Source of the DNA: MAG-120531 sp963934855
GTDB taxonomy: Bacteria; Bacteroidota; Bacteroidia; Flavobacteriales; Flavobacteriaceae
Reading direction: 5' to 3'
Assembly (NCBI GenBank): GCA_963934855.1
Contig: CAWWAC010000022.1
Location: forward strand, 1 to 29,706
Length of the DNA: 29,706 nucleotides
Shown here in pieces: positions 1 to 7,296 of the stretch. How positions within the stretch are numbered: the first letter of the stretch is position 1; each line of letters starts with the position of its first letter. The notes beneath the pieces were generated by a model, which was given only the letters and a program-made list of their open reading frames with translations, had not been told where the DNA came from and searched no databases. Position numbers and translations under genes: made by a program.

Positions 1-51
1 CCCTGTTACCAGGATGAAAACCTGGCGTCCTAACCCCTAGACGAACGGACC
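1..51 (-). tRNA. tRNA-Glu (anticodon UUC), 5' part only
   Basis: On the minus strand the sequence starts GGTCCGT (acceptor strand), then TC, a D-arm GTCTAGGGGTTAGGAC, and an anticodon arm CCAGG-TTTTCAT-CCTGG. The loop holds the anticodon TTC, which reads glutamate codons. The gene is cut by the left edge of the window after the variable loop, so the T-arm and acceptor 3' strand are not seen. A TTG-N19-TATTTTTG promoter lies just upstream (75-104), so it need not depend on proS transcription. Confidence 0.93.
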
Positions 52-74
52 ATTAATTTGCGCAATTGCGGATG

Positions 75-104
75 CAAAAATACAACTATTTTTCACTATT
101 GCAA
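75..104 (-). promoter_or_regulatory. Bacteroidota-type promoter for tRNA-Glu
   Basis: Read on the minus strand, TTG (102-104) is followed after 19 bp by TATTTTTG (75-82), a full match to the Bacteroidota -33 TTG / -7 TAnnTTTG pattern. Transcription would start near 68, some 17 bases before the mature tRNA 5' end at 51. The perfect palindrome CGCAATTGCG (61-70) lies at that predicted start. Confidence 0.65.
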
Positions 105-129
105 GAGCAGGCGCTACTTTTTTAAGTTT

Positions 130-1605
130 TTAATACGCCTTAGCAAATAAGACCCTTTTAGTAGAGGGTTTTCCAGTTAAAATACATCTTCCAACTTCCT
201 CTTTCGCGTCAATAGGAATACATCTAATGGAAGCTTTTGTCTGCTCTTTAATTTTAGCCTCAGTTTCTATAGTGCCATCCCAGTGGGCAGACACAAAACC
301 ACCTTTGGACTTCAATATTTCCTTAAGCTCTTCATAGCTATTGGCCTCTGTAATATGCGTGTCTCTATAGTCTAATGCGCGTAAGTATAAATTTTCTTGG
401 ATGTGCTCTAGTAATTGCTCAATATGAGGCACTAAAAGATCACTAGAGACTGTTTCTTTGGTTAAAGTATCTCTTCTAGCCACTTCAAAGGTATTGTTCT
501 CTAGATCTCTTTGACCTATGGCCAAACGCACAGGAACTCCCTTTAGTTCGTACTCATTAAATTTAAAGCCAGGCTTGTGTGTGTCTCTTTGATCAAACTT
601 AACAGAAATTCCTTTAGCTCTTAGCTCTTTTATTAATGGTGTTATTTTTTCTGTAATTTCCTCCAACTGCTCCATTCCTTTGTAAATAGGAACTATGACT
701 ACTTGTATGGGAGCTAATTTTGGAGGAAGTACTAAACCGTTATCATCACTGTGGGTCATAATAAGGGCTCCCATTAGACGAGTAGACACCCCCCAAGAAG
801 TTGCCCATACATGCTCCTTTTTACCTTCTTTGTTAGCAAAGGTCACATCAAAAGCCTTAGCAAAGTTTTGTCCTAAAAAGTGAGAAGTACCTGCTTGCAA
901 TGCCTTTCCATCTTGCATTAAGGCCTCAATACAATAAGTTTCTAGTGCCCCTGCAAAACGTTCAGAGGGTGTTTTAAGTCCTCTTATTACTGGAACTGCC
1001 ATATGCTCCTCAGCAAAAGTAGCATAGATTTCCATCATTTGCTCTGCCTCTACAATGGCCTCTTTTTTAGTGGCGTGAGCGGTATGCCCTTCTTGCCATA
1101 AAAATTCTGAGGTCCTCAAAAATAATCTAGTTCTCATTTCCCATCGAACTACATTGGCCCACTGGTTAATGAGCAAAGGTAAATCTCTGTATGACTGAAT
1201 CCAACGCCTATAAGTATCCCAAATAATAGTTTCTGAAGTAGGTCTTACAATGAGTTCTTCTTCTAGTTTAGCATCAGGATCTACTATGACACCGCTTCCA
1301 TCTTCTGCATTTTTTAATCTGTAATGTGTCACAACGGCACATTCCTTGGCAAAACCTTCTATATGACTGGCTTCTTTACTGAAATAGGATTTTGGAATAA
1401 AAAGAGGAAAATAAGCATTTTCGTGACCAGTCTCCTTAAACATTTTATCTAAAGCAGCTTGCATTTTTTCCCAAATAGCATAACCATAGGGCTTTATCAC
1501 CATGCAGCCTCTTACCCCTGAGTTTTCTGCAAGGTCTGCTTTGCCTACCAATTCATTGTACCACTTAGAGTAGTCTTCACTGCGTTTTGTTAAATTTTTA
1601 CTCAT
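130..1605 (-). CDS. proS: Prolyl-tRNA synthetase, short archaeal/eukaryotic-like class
   Basis: Charges tRNA-Pro with proline in the cytoplasm. At 491 residues it is the short form (ProS type 3), without the editing insertion of the longer E. coli type. Class II features are visible: the motif 2 region with RWEMRTRLFLRTSEF and WQEGHTAH, and motif 3 with GVSTRLMGALIMTHSDD before the anticodon-binding domain. The protein ends in AKAY; in the Thermus thermophilus enzyme the terminal Tyr carboxylate reaches into the active site. The C-terminal zinc-domain remnant keeps Cys462 and Cys474, but Thr477 stands where a CxxCG Cys would be expected, so metal binding is probably weakened or lost. The gene is divergent from the lipoprotein gene at 1761 and has tRNA-Glu downstream on the same strand. 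Confidence 0.97.
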   Translation of the reverse strand: MSKNLTKRSEDYSKWYNELVGKADLAENSGVRGCMVIKPYGYAIWEKMQAALDKMFKETGHENAYFPLFIPKSYFSKEASHIEGFAKECAVVTHYRLKNAEDGSGVIVDPDAKLEEELIVRPTSETIIWDTYRRWIQSYRDLPLLINQWANVVRWEMRTRLFLRTSEFLWQEGHTAHATKKEAIVEAEQMMEIYATFAEEHMAVPVIRGLKTPSERFAGALETYCIEALMQDGKALQAGTSHFLGQNFAKAFDVTFANKEGKKEHVWATSWGVSTRLMGALIMTHSDDNGLVLPPKLAPIQVVIVPIYKGMEQLEEITEKITPLIKELRAKGISVKFDQRDTHKPGFKFNEYELKGVPVRLAIGQRDLENNTFEVARRDTLTKETVSSDLLVPHIEQLLEHIQENLYLRALDYRDTHITEANSYEELKEILKSKGGFVSAHWDGTIETEAKIKEQTKASIRCIPIDAKEEVGRCILTGKPSTKRVLFAKAY

Positions 1606-1686
1606 AACTTAGAGTTTGGCACAAATCTTGTATTTTTAGACTGTAGTTAGTTGTTAGTAAAGAGAAATTAGGCTTTTATGCTCAGG

Positions 1687-1709
1687 GCTTTTTAAAATGA
1701 TTAAAAAGC
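1687..1709. repeat. AT-rich 9-bp inverted repeat in divergent region
   Basis: GCTTTTTAA (1687-1695), loop AATGA, and TTAAAAAGC (1701-1709) form a perfect 9-bp stem. It lies in the 155-bp divergent region between proS and the repeat lipoprotein gene, about 50 bp before the lipoprotein ATG. It could be an operator or a leader hairpin. The only nearby -7-like sequence on the plus strand is TATTTTTA (1725-1732), one base off TAnnTTTG. Nothing else is recognised in this gap. Confidence 0.45.
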
Positions 1710-1760
1710 ACTCACAAAACTAACTATTTTTAAAGAGCATCACAATTAAATTAATCGCTT

Positions 1761-3170
1761 ATGAAAACTACATCACTACTTTTAAAAATAAGATCCTTAG
1801 GGTCCTTAATAATTTTTGGTTTGATTTTAACATCTTGCGGTAGTTTCACTGGAGTGTCTTATTATGACCAAGACGGTATTTATAACAGTCCTTCTTGGAG
1901 CACCTATGAAATACCATTAAACGCTAGAGCGCAACAAAATATTCAAAATACTCAAAACACCCAAAATGGGAATCCCAATGAGTTTGGCACCTATTTTTTA
2001 GAGCGTGCTAATACTTATGAGGATTTACTCACAGAAGACACTTTTACAGCTGCAGATGAATATGTGGGTGGAGGTCAAGACAATTGGTCCAATGACCAGC
2101 CAATAGACCACAACCAAAATATATCTAGTCAAAGCGCTTGGGGCGGTAATCCAGAACAGGTGACCATCCAAATTCACAACAATCCTTGGTTCAACCAAGG
2201 CCTTTATTTTAATTCATTTGCCGGTAGAGGTATGGGTGGAAGATGGGGCAGGTTTAACAACTTTGGAGGAGGCTTTAATAATTGGGGCTGGAACGCAAAT
2301 CCTTGGGGATGGGGCTTTAACAACTGGGGCTGGAATGCAGATCCTTGGGGATGGGGCTTTAATAACTTTGGAGGAGGCTTTAATAATTGGGGCTGGAACG
2401 GCTGGGCATTTAACAACCCACAATTGTTTTACGGATCTTACAACTATTCTAGGGTGCAACACTACGCCAGGAACAACCGCTTTGACAGAAGCCCAAACAG
2501 AACTTCTTACGCTGTGAATGCCACTAGAAGAGGTAGCAGCAATCAAGAACAAGTTAGGGGTACATATGCGCTAAGAAAAAATACCTTAAGTGTTAGCGGG
2601 CTCAGATCTTATTTGAGAACAACAGAAGACAGTAAAGTGGTAGACTCATATAGAAATAACAATCAAAGTGCTGGTAGAAATACCACTAATTTATCTGGAC
2701 TCAGAAATAGCATTCAAACTTCTGGAATAAGAAGCAATGCAATGAATAGTGGCTCCTTAAATAGCCACTTGCGCAACAGTATAAATAGCAGTGCTAGTGC
2801 TGTTAGAAACAATAGCCTAGTCAGAGCTCCAAGAGCTACTAGAAGTAATGAAACTGAAAGAAATGTGCAGAGTCCAAACAACCAGCTATTCAGAAGTCTT
2901 ACACCCAATATGAGTTCTTACAGAAGTGGGGGCTCTAGATCATCAAACACAAATACTCTAAGATCTGTAAGCCCTATTATGAGAACTTCAGAGCCTTCTA
3001 GTATCAGAAATAATCAAAGACAAATAAACAGCAGTGACTCTAGAAGTAACTATAGAAGTAGTGGATCAGAAAAAACTTCATCTAGTCCCACTAGTCCCAC
3101 TAGAAGCAGTGGTAACAGTTCAAGCGGCAGGTCTTCTTCCAGCATTAGGTCTAACGGAAGAAACAATTAA
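1761..3170 (+). CDS. Repeat-rich lipoprotein with Trp/Gly/Asn array and basic Ser/Arg/Asn tail
   Basis: A 469-residue exported protein of unknown function. A signal peptide ends in the lipobox LTSC, so Cys26 should be lipidated. The mature protein has three zones. Residues 27 to about 130 are polar with an acidic balance, including YYDQDGIY. Residues 165 to about 217 are an aromatic-Gly-Asn repeat built from FNNFGGG and FNNWGWNANPWGWG units in the order A-B-B-A-B. From about residue 235 to the end the sequence is Ser/Asn/Arg-rich, strongly basic and probably disordered. No catalytic motif or known fold is visible. I see no clear K/Q-rich plus acidic surface-export signal straight after Cys26, so surface display is open. 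The porin gene follows after 56 bp on the same strand. Its role could be structural or adhesive, but that is inference only. Confidence 0.85.
   Translation: MKTTSLLLKIRSLGSLIIFGLILTSCGSFTGVSYYDQDGIYNSPSWSTYEIPLNARAQQNIQNTQNTQNGNPNEFGTYFLERANTYEDLLTEDTFTAADEYVGGGQDNWSNDQPIDHNQNISSQSAWGGNPEQVTIQIHNNPWFNQGLYFNSFAGRGMGGRWGRFNNFGGGFNNWGWNANPWGWGFNNWGWNADPWGWGFNNFGGGFNNWGWNGWAFNNPQLFYGSYNYSRVQHYARNNRFDRSPNRTSYAVNATRRGSSNQEQVRGTYALRKNTLSVSGLRSYLRTTEDSKVVDSYRNNNQSAGRNTTNLSGLRNSIQTSGIRSNAMNSGSLNSHLRNSINSSASAVRNNSLVRAPRATRSNETERNVQSPNNQLFRSLTPNMSSYRSGGSRSSNTNTLRSVSPIMRTSEPSSIRNNQRQINSSDSRSNYRSSGSEKTSSSPTSPTRSSGNSSSGRSSSSIRSNGRNN
2253..2400 (+). repeat. In-frame A-B-B-A-B repeat array (21-bp and 42-bp units)
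   Basis: Two unit types alternate inside the lipoprotein gene. Unit A is 21 bp, starting TTTAAYAACTTTGGAGG, at 2253-2273 and 2358-2378. Unit B is 42 bp (FNNWGWNANPWGWG) at 2274-2315 and 2316-2357, with a half copy at 2379-2400. Copies differ by a few, mostly third-position, bases. The A-B step recurs at 105 bp, so the array looks like duplication of a compound unit followed by drift. All lengths are multiples of 21, so copy-number change would keep the frame. Confidence 0.93.
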
Positions 3171-3226
3171 AATAAAGAGGTCCTTACAAGCAACATTTAA
3201 AACTTTAAAACCATTTTTCTGGCTAT

Positions 3227-4726
3227 ATGAGAAAATTATTCATGCCCATATTATTACTAATAGCAAGCGTTTGTGGGGCCCAACAAATTCAAGATATTAA
3301 TTTATTTGGTTTAGAGCAAAGAACGGGGACACCGAGGTTTCAAGCCATGGCAGGTGCTTTTGGTGCCCTTGGAGGAGACTTCTCCGCCTTAGCTATAAAT
3401 CCTGCAGGGGCTGCTGTATTTAAACACAATCAGCTGGGATTTAGCCTTTCACAACACATCACTGAAAACCAAACTAGTTTTGGAAACCAAAATAGCTTAA
3501 ACGACACCAGGCAACTAGGTTTTAACCAAGCTGGAATTGTTTTTGTTTATGAGAATAGAAATAGCAGCCCCTGGAAGCGGCTAAGTTTGGCCTTAAATTC
3601 AGACAACAGTAACTTTTACAAAGGAGCTATTTCTGCAAATGGAATTGCTGCTAACGGGCTAGACCAATACTTCCTTGATAATGCTGAAGGAATACCCTTT
3701 GGTGATCTATTAAAACTAGACAATGAACTCTTAGAAGAAGCCTATTTAAATATTGGTTCCGAAATTGGTTTTACAGCCCAGCAAGCATTTCTAGGTTATT
3801 ACGCAGGAGTTTTAGACCCCTCAGAAATGGACAATAACAATACAAGTAGCTACGTTTCTAATGCGCTTTACAAGCAATTAGAACAATCTCATAATATTCG
3901 CACTAAAGGAAAAAATAGCAAGTTCATTTCTACAGTGGCAGCTCAATATATGGATTTCTTATACTTAGGTGTGGGACTTGAATTTCAAAATCTACTTTAT
4001 GAAAAACAGACGCGTATTCAGGAAAATGGATATGAGAACTCTAGCCCCCTTCAATATTTAAACTTTAATAATTTTATTGAAACTTCAGGAAACGCACTGG
4101 CATTAAATGTGGGCGCTATCACAAAAATTGGGAATTCATTAAGGCTAGGTTTAAGCTATAAAACACCCACTTGGTATACCCTATCAGACAAAACTCACCA
4201 ACAAATAGAAAGTAATTTAGAAGACTTAGATATAAAGTTTATAGACAAAAACCAAATTAATATTTTTGAAGATTACCAAATCACCATCCCTTCAAAAATA
4301 ACTGCAAGTGCAGCTGTTGTGTTAGGTAAAAGAGGACTAATAAGTTTGGATTATAGCCAACAAGACTTTTCAAAGGCGCGTTTTAGACCGCTAGCCGATA
4401 CCTTTTTTACTACCCTTAATCAAAGTACTGCAAGGCAGTTAACAACGGTGAATACTTTAAATATAGGAGGAGAATACAATTTAGGCCGCCTATCTTTAAG
4501 AATGGGATATGGCAGTAATAACAGTCCTTTTCAAACCAATGACTCCTTTAGTGAAAACCAAGCATTAGGCTTTGGATGGATCTTTGGTGGCGGTAAAATA
4601 GATTTTTCTTTTAGCCAATGGAGCACATCAAATTCACATACTACGCTAAACTATACTGGGGCTCCAGAAATGACTTTAAAAACAATTAGAAACACAGCCA
4701 CTATAGGCTATACTCTGTTTTTCTAA
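3227..4726 (+). CDS. OmpP1/FadL/TodX-family outer-membrane transporter
   Basis: A 499-residue outer-membrane beta-barrel of the family that moves long-chain fatty acids and other hydrophobic compounds. An N-terminal signal peptide (MRKLFMPILLLIASVCGAQ) is followed by the characteristic block of the family, AMAGAFGALGGDFSALAINPAG, around residues 40-60; its NPAG motif is a hallmark. Alternating hydrophobic strands fill the rest and the chain ends in aromatic residues (YTLFF), as expected for a BAM-recognised last strand. The substrate cannot be read from sequence. The upstream lipoprotein gene ends 56 bp before it and has the same direction, so the two may form one transcript. A promoter for folE begins just downstream. 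Confidence 0.85.
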   Translation: MRKLFMPILLLIASVCGAQQIQDINLFGLEQRTGTPRFQAMAGAFGALGGDFSALAINPAGAAVFKHNQLGFSLSQHITENQTSFGNQNSLNDTRQLGFNQAGIVFVYENRNSSPWKRLSLALNSDNSNFYKGAISANGIAANGLDQYFLDNAEGIPFGDLLKLDNELLEEAYLNIGSEIGFTAQQAFLGYYAGVLDPSEMDNNNTSSYVSNALYKQLEQSHNIRTKGKNSKFISTVAAQYMDFLYLGVGLEFQNLLYEKQTRIQENGYENSSPLQYLNFNNFIETSGNALALNVGAITKIGNSLRLGLSYKTPTWYTLSDKTHQQIESNLEDLDIKFIDKNQINIFEDYQITIPSKITASAAVVLGKRGLISLDYSQQDFSKARFRPLADTFFTTLNQSTARQLTTVNTLNIGGEYNLGRLSLRMGYGSNNSPFQTNDSFSENQALGFGWIFGGGKIDFSFSQWSTSNSHTTLNYTGAPEMTLKTIRNTATIGYTLFF

Positions 4727-4779
4727 AAAGAAGGGTCTTTCTAGCATAAAAAAGGCTGTTTTTCACAGTACTTTTGCCT

Positions 4780-4787
4780 TATATTTG
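4780..4787 (+). promoter_or_regulatory. -7 element TATATTTG upstream of folE
   Basis: TATATTTG matches the Bacteroidota -7 consensus TAnnTTTG exactly and lies 23 bases before the folE start. The -33 region offers only a T-rich GTTTTT (4758-4763), not a clean TTG. It would start the folE-cysS-yidD transcript independently of the porin gene. Confidence 0.6.
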
Positions 4788-4810
4788 CACTTGAAACCTA
4801 CGCGCTTAGA

Positions 4811-5491
4811 ATGAAAATAAATCAAGACCCATTAGCAGCACAAGAAGAATTTTTAAATGACCATCTTTCAGCTGCAGAAGACACCCCTTTAAGACCAGAT
4901 GCTTTTGACATGGCTGATGAGGAAAAAATTAATACCATTAAAAAACATGTGGCCGCTATTATGGACACCTTGGGGTTAGACCTCACAGATGACAGCCTAA
5001 AAGGAACTCCAAACAGAGTAGCTAAAATGTTTGTCAATGAAATATTTGGAGGCTTACACCCCAACAAAAGACCAAAGGCTTCCACTTTTATTAATAAATA
5101 TAAATACGGAGAGATGTTGGTAGAAAAAAACATCACCCTCTACTCTACCTGCGAGCACCATTTACTCCCTATAGTGGGCAAGGCGCACGTAGCCTATATT
5201 TCTAAAGGTACTGTTGTAGGGCTTTCTAAAATGAATAGAATTGTAGATTACTACGCAAAAAGACCACAGGTACAAGAGCGTTTAACCATACAAATTGTCA
5301 GAGAGTTACAAGAAGTCTTAGGAACCAAAGATGTAGCTTGCGTTATAGATGCAAAACACCTATGTGTAAACTCTAGAGGAATAAGAGACATTGATAGTAG
5401 TACTGTGACTGCAGAGTATGGAGGTGCTTTTAAAGAAGCGGCTACCAGAAAAGAATTTTTAAATTTTTTACACCTTCCGGTTAATTTCTAG
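4811..5491 (+). CDS. folE: GTP cyclohydrolase I
   Basis: Converts GTP to 7,8-dihydroneopterin triphosphate, the first step of folate and other pterin pathways. The 226-residue length fits the family with an N-terminal extension of about 35 residues. The catalytic zinc site is intact: Cys114 and His117 in TCEHHLLP, and Cys185 in KHLCVNSRG. The GTPNRVAKMF segment (65-74) and VGLSKMNRIVDYYAKRPQVQ block are typical. The gene has its own -7 element at 4780-4787. It is followed after 10 bp by cysS, so the two are probably co-transcribed although their pathways are unrelated. Confidence 0.98.
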   Translation: MKINQDPLAAQEEFLNDHLSAAEDTPLRPDAFDMADEEKINTIKKHVAAIMDTLGLDLTDDSLKGTPNRVAKMFVNEIFGGLHPNKRPKASTFINKYKYGEMLVEKNITLYSTCEHHLLPIVGKAHVAYISKGTVVGLSKMNRIVDYYAKRPQVQERLTIQIVRELQEVLGTKDVACVIDAKHLCVNSRGIRDIDSSTVTAEYGGAFKEAATRKEFLNFLHLPVNF

Positions 5492-5501
5492 ACTTTAAAG
5501 C

Positions 5502-6980
5502 ATGCCCTTATACGCTTCACAGAAACTAAAGATTTACAACTCCCTTTCCGGAGAAAAAGAATTGTTTATCCCCATTAATGAGGGCTATGTTGGCATGTAC
5601 GTATGTGGACCTACCGTATATTCTCAGGTTCATTTAGGAAACTGTAGAACCTTTATGTCCTTTGACATGATTTTCAGATATTTAAAGCACTTAGGCTTTA
5701 AAGTGCGCTATGTCAGAAATATTACAGACGCAGGACACCTAGAAAATGACGCAGAAGAAGGAGAAGACAAGATTGCTAAAAAAGCAAGATTAGAACAAAT
5801 TGAACCCATGGAAGTGGTTCAAAAATACACCCTTGATTTTCACAATATTCTAGCTCAGTTTAATTTACTCCCTCCTAGTATAGAACCTACTGCTACCGGA
5901 CACATCATTGAACAAATAGAAATCATTAAAGAAATCATAACGAAAGGTTTTGCATATGAGGTAAACGGCTCTGTTTACTTTGATGTACAAAAGTTTAATA
6001 AAATCTATGAGTACGGAAAATTAAGTGGCCGCAAATTAGAAGACATGTTGGCTAACACAAGAAGCCTGGCTGCACAGGAGGAGAAAAAATCTCCTCAAGA
6101 TTTTGCCCTTTGGAAAAAAGCAGAACCTCAGCATATCATGCGCTGGCCATCCGTTTGGGGAGATGGATTTCCTGGATGGCACTTAGAATGTACCGCAATG
6201 AGCACCAAATATTTAGGTGTTTCTTTTGACATCCACGGAGGAGGTATGGATCTTAAATTTCCACATCACGAATGTGAAATTGCACAGGCAGAAGCCACTA
6301 ATGGAGTAACTCCAGTAAAATACTGGATGCACGCTAATATGCTTACCCTTAATGGTAAAAAAATGTCAAAATCTACAGATAATAATATTTTACCAGTAGA
6401 TATATTCACAGGAGAAAATAACCTATTAAGTAAGGCCTTTAGTCCTTCGGTGGTTCGTTTTTTTATGATGCAAGCACATTATACAAGTATTTTAGACTTG
6501 AGTAGTGATGCATTATTGGCTTCTGAAAAAGGTCATCAAAGACTCCTTGAAGCACTAGATGTACTTTCCAAAATATCACCTTCTAACCAAAGCCATTTTA
6601 ATTTAAAGTCTTGGGAAAAGAAATGTTATGCAGCCATGAATGATGACTTTAATACCCCCATTCTAATTGCTCACTTATTTGAAGCAGTAAAAGAAATTAA
6701 TGGGCTAAAAGAAGGAAAAACTGAGATTACGCATGCAGACAAAAAGCATCTTGAAACACTCCTTAATGGTTTTGTTCATGATATATTAGGGCTTAAAAAA
6801 GAGGTAGAAAATCAGTCTAATAGCCAAGCACCTGCCCTTGTAGAAATACTTATTCAACTTAGAAAAGAGGCTAGAGAAAATAAAGATTTTGCTTCATCAG
6901 ACAACATAAGAGACCAGTTGTTGGCCCTTGGAATACAACTTAAGGACGGTACAGACGGCACTACTTTTAATTTTTCTTAA
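5502..6980 (+). CDS. cysS: Cysteinyl-tRNA synthetase
   Basis: Charges tRNA-Cys. The class I signatures are present: HLGN (44-47, the HIGH motif) and KMSKS (287-291). The zinc ligands that give cysteine selectivity align with the E. coli set: Cys35, Cys230, His255 and Glu259. At 492 residues it is close to the usual length, and the C-terminal anticodon-binding region ends with a DNIRDQLLALGIQLKDG-type helix common to the family. It starts 10 bp after folE. Its stop codon shares a base with the next start (TAATG), coupling it to yidD. Confidence 0.98.
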   Translation: MPLYASQKLKIYNSLSGEKELFIPINEGYVGMYVCGPTVYSQVHLGNCRTFMSFDMIFRYLKHLGFKVRYVRNITDAGHLENDAEEGEDKIAKKARLEQIEPMEVVQKYTLDFHNILAQFNLLPPSIEPTATGHIIEQIEIIKEIITKGFAYEVNGSVYFDVQKFNKIYEYGKLSGRKLEDMLANTRSLAAQEEKKSPQDFALWKKAEPQHIMRWPSVWGDGFPGWHLECTAMSTKYLGVSFDIHGGGMDLKFPHHECEIAQAEATNGVTPVKYWMHANMLTLNGKKMSKSTDNNILPVDIFTGENNLLSKAFSPSVVRFFMMQAHYTSILDLSSDALLASEKGHQRLLEALDVLSKISPSNQSHFNLKSWEKKCYAAMNDDFNTPILIAHLFEAVKEINGLKEGKTEITHADKKHLETLLNGFVHDILGLKKEVENQSNSQAPALVEILIQLRKEARENKDFASSDNIRDQLLALGIQLKDGTDGTTFNFS

Positions 6981-7213
6981 TGTCCTGGTCTATAAAAAAA
7001 ATACTCATTAGTCCTCTTGTATTGCTCATAAGAATATACCAAACTTTAATTTCCCCACTTACACCACCTATCTGCAGATATACCCCTACCTGCTCCACAT
7101 ATAGCTTAGAAGCTTTAAGAAAATACGGTATTATTAAAGGAGCTTGGTTGGCTACAAAAAGAATTCTGAGTTGTAACCCTTGGGGTGGACATGGACATGA
7201 CCCAGTACCATAG
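6980..7213 (+). CDS. yidD: Membrane protein insertion efficiency factor YidD
   Basis: A 77-residue protein of the YidD family, which helps YidC-dependent insertion of inner-membrane proteins. An N-terminal amphipathic or membrane-associated helix (residues 1-28) is followed by the diagnostic CRYTPTCSTYSLEA block with Cys32 and Cys38, then CNPWGGHGHDPVP with Cys65. The ATG overlaps the cysS stop by one base, which supports this start and suggests translational coupling. In many bacteria yidD lies near rnpA and yidC; here it lies between cysS and lgt, close to secDF. Confidence 0.96.
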   Translation: MSWSIKKILISPLVLLIRIYQTLISPLTPPICRYTPTCSTYSLEALRKYGIIKGAWLATKRILSCNPWGGHGHDPVP

Positions 7214-7236
7214 CTTTTAAAGCTGTTACACAAAAA

Positions 7237-7270
7237 TTGTAATAGGTCTCATAAAATACCCCATCATTTG
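7237..7270 (+). promoter_or_regulatory. Possible weak promoter for lgt
   Basis: TTG (7237-7239) is followed after 23 bp by ATCATTTG (7263-7270), which keeps TTTG of the -7 element but not the TA. It lies 26 bases before the lgt start, in an 83-bp gap after yidD. The match is imperfect and lgt could instead be read from the folE operon. Confidence 0.3.
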
Positions 7271-7296
7271 CTATCTTAGCCTTAAACTATACTAAT

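Noticed and set aside
1622..1629. Candidate proS -7 element AAGATTTG on the minus strand
   Set aside because: One base off consensus and no TTG at the right distance. The promoter of proS stays undefined.
2204..2552. Open frames on both strands across the repeat zone (62-112 codons)
   Set aside because: They arise because the repeat units are multiples of 21 bp without stops in other frames. Their products are simple shadows of the FNNWGWN array and have no signal or known motif.
3034..3300. 88-codon plus-strand frame bridging the lipoprotein end and the porin start
   Set aside because: It overlaps two well-supported genes in another frame and shows no recognisable protein features.
4727..4750. 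Possible terminator after the porin gene (AAAGA...TCTTT)
   Set aside because: The stem is only 5 AT-rich pairs with no T-run. Not strong enough to call.
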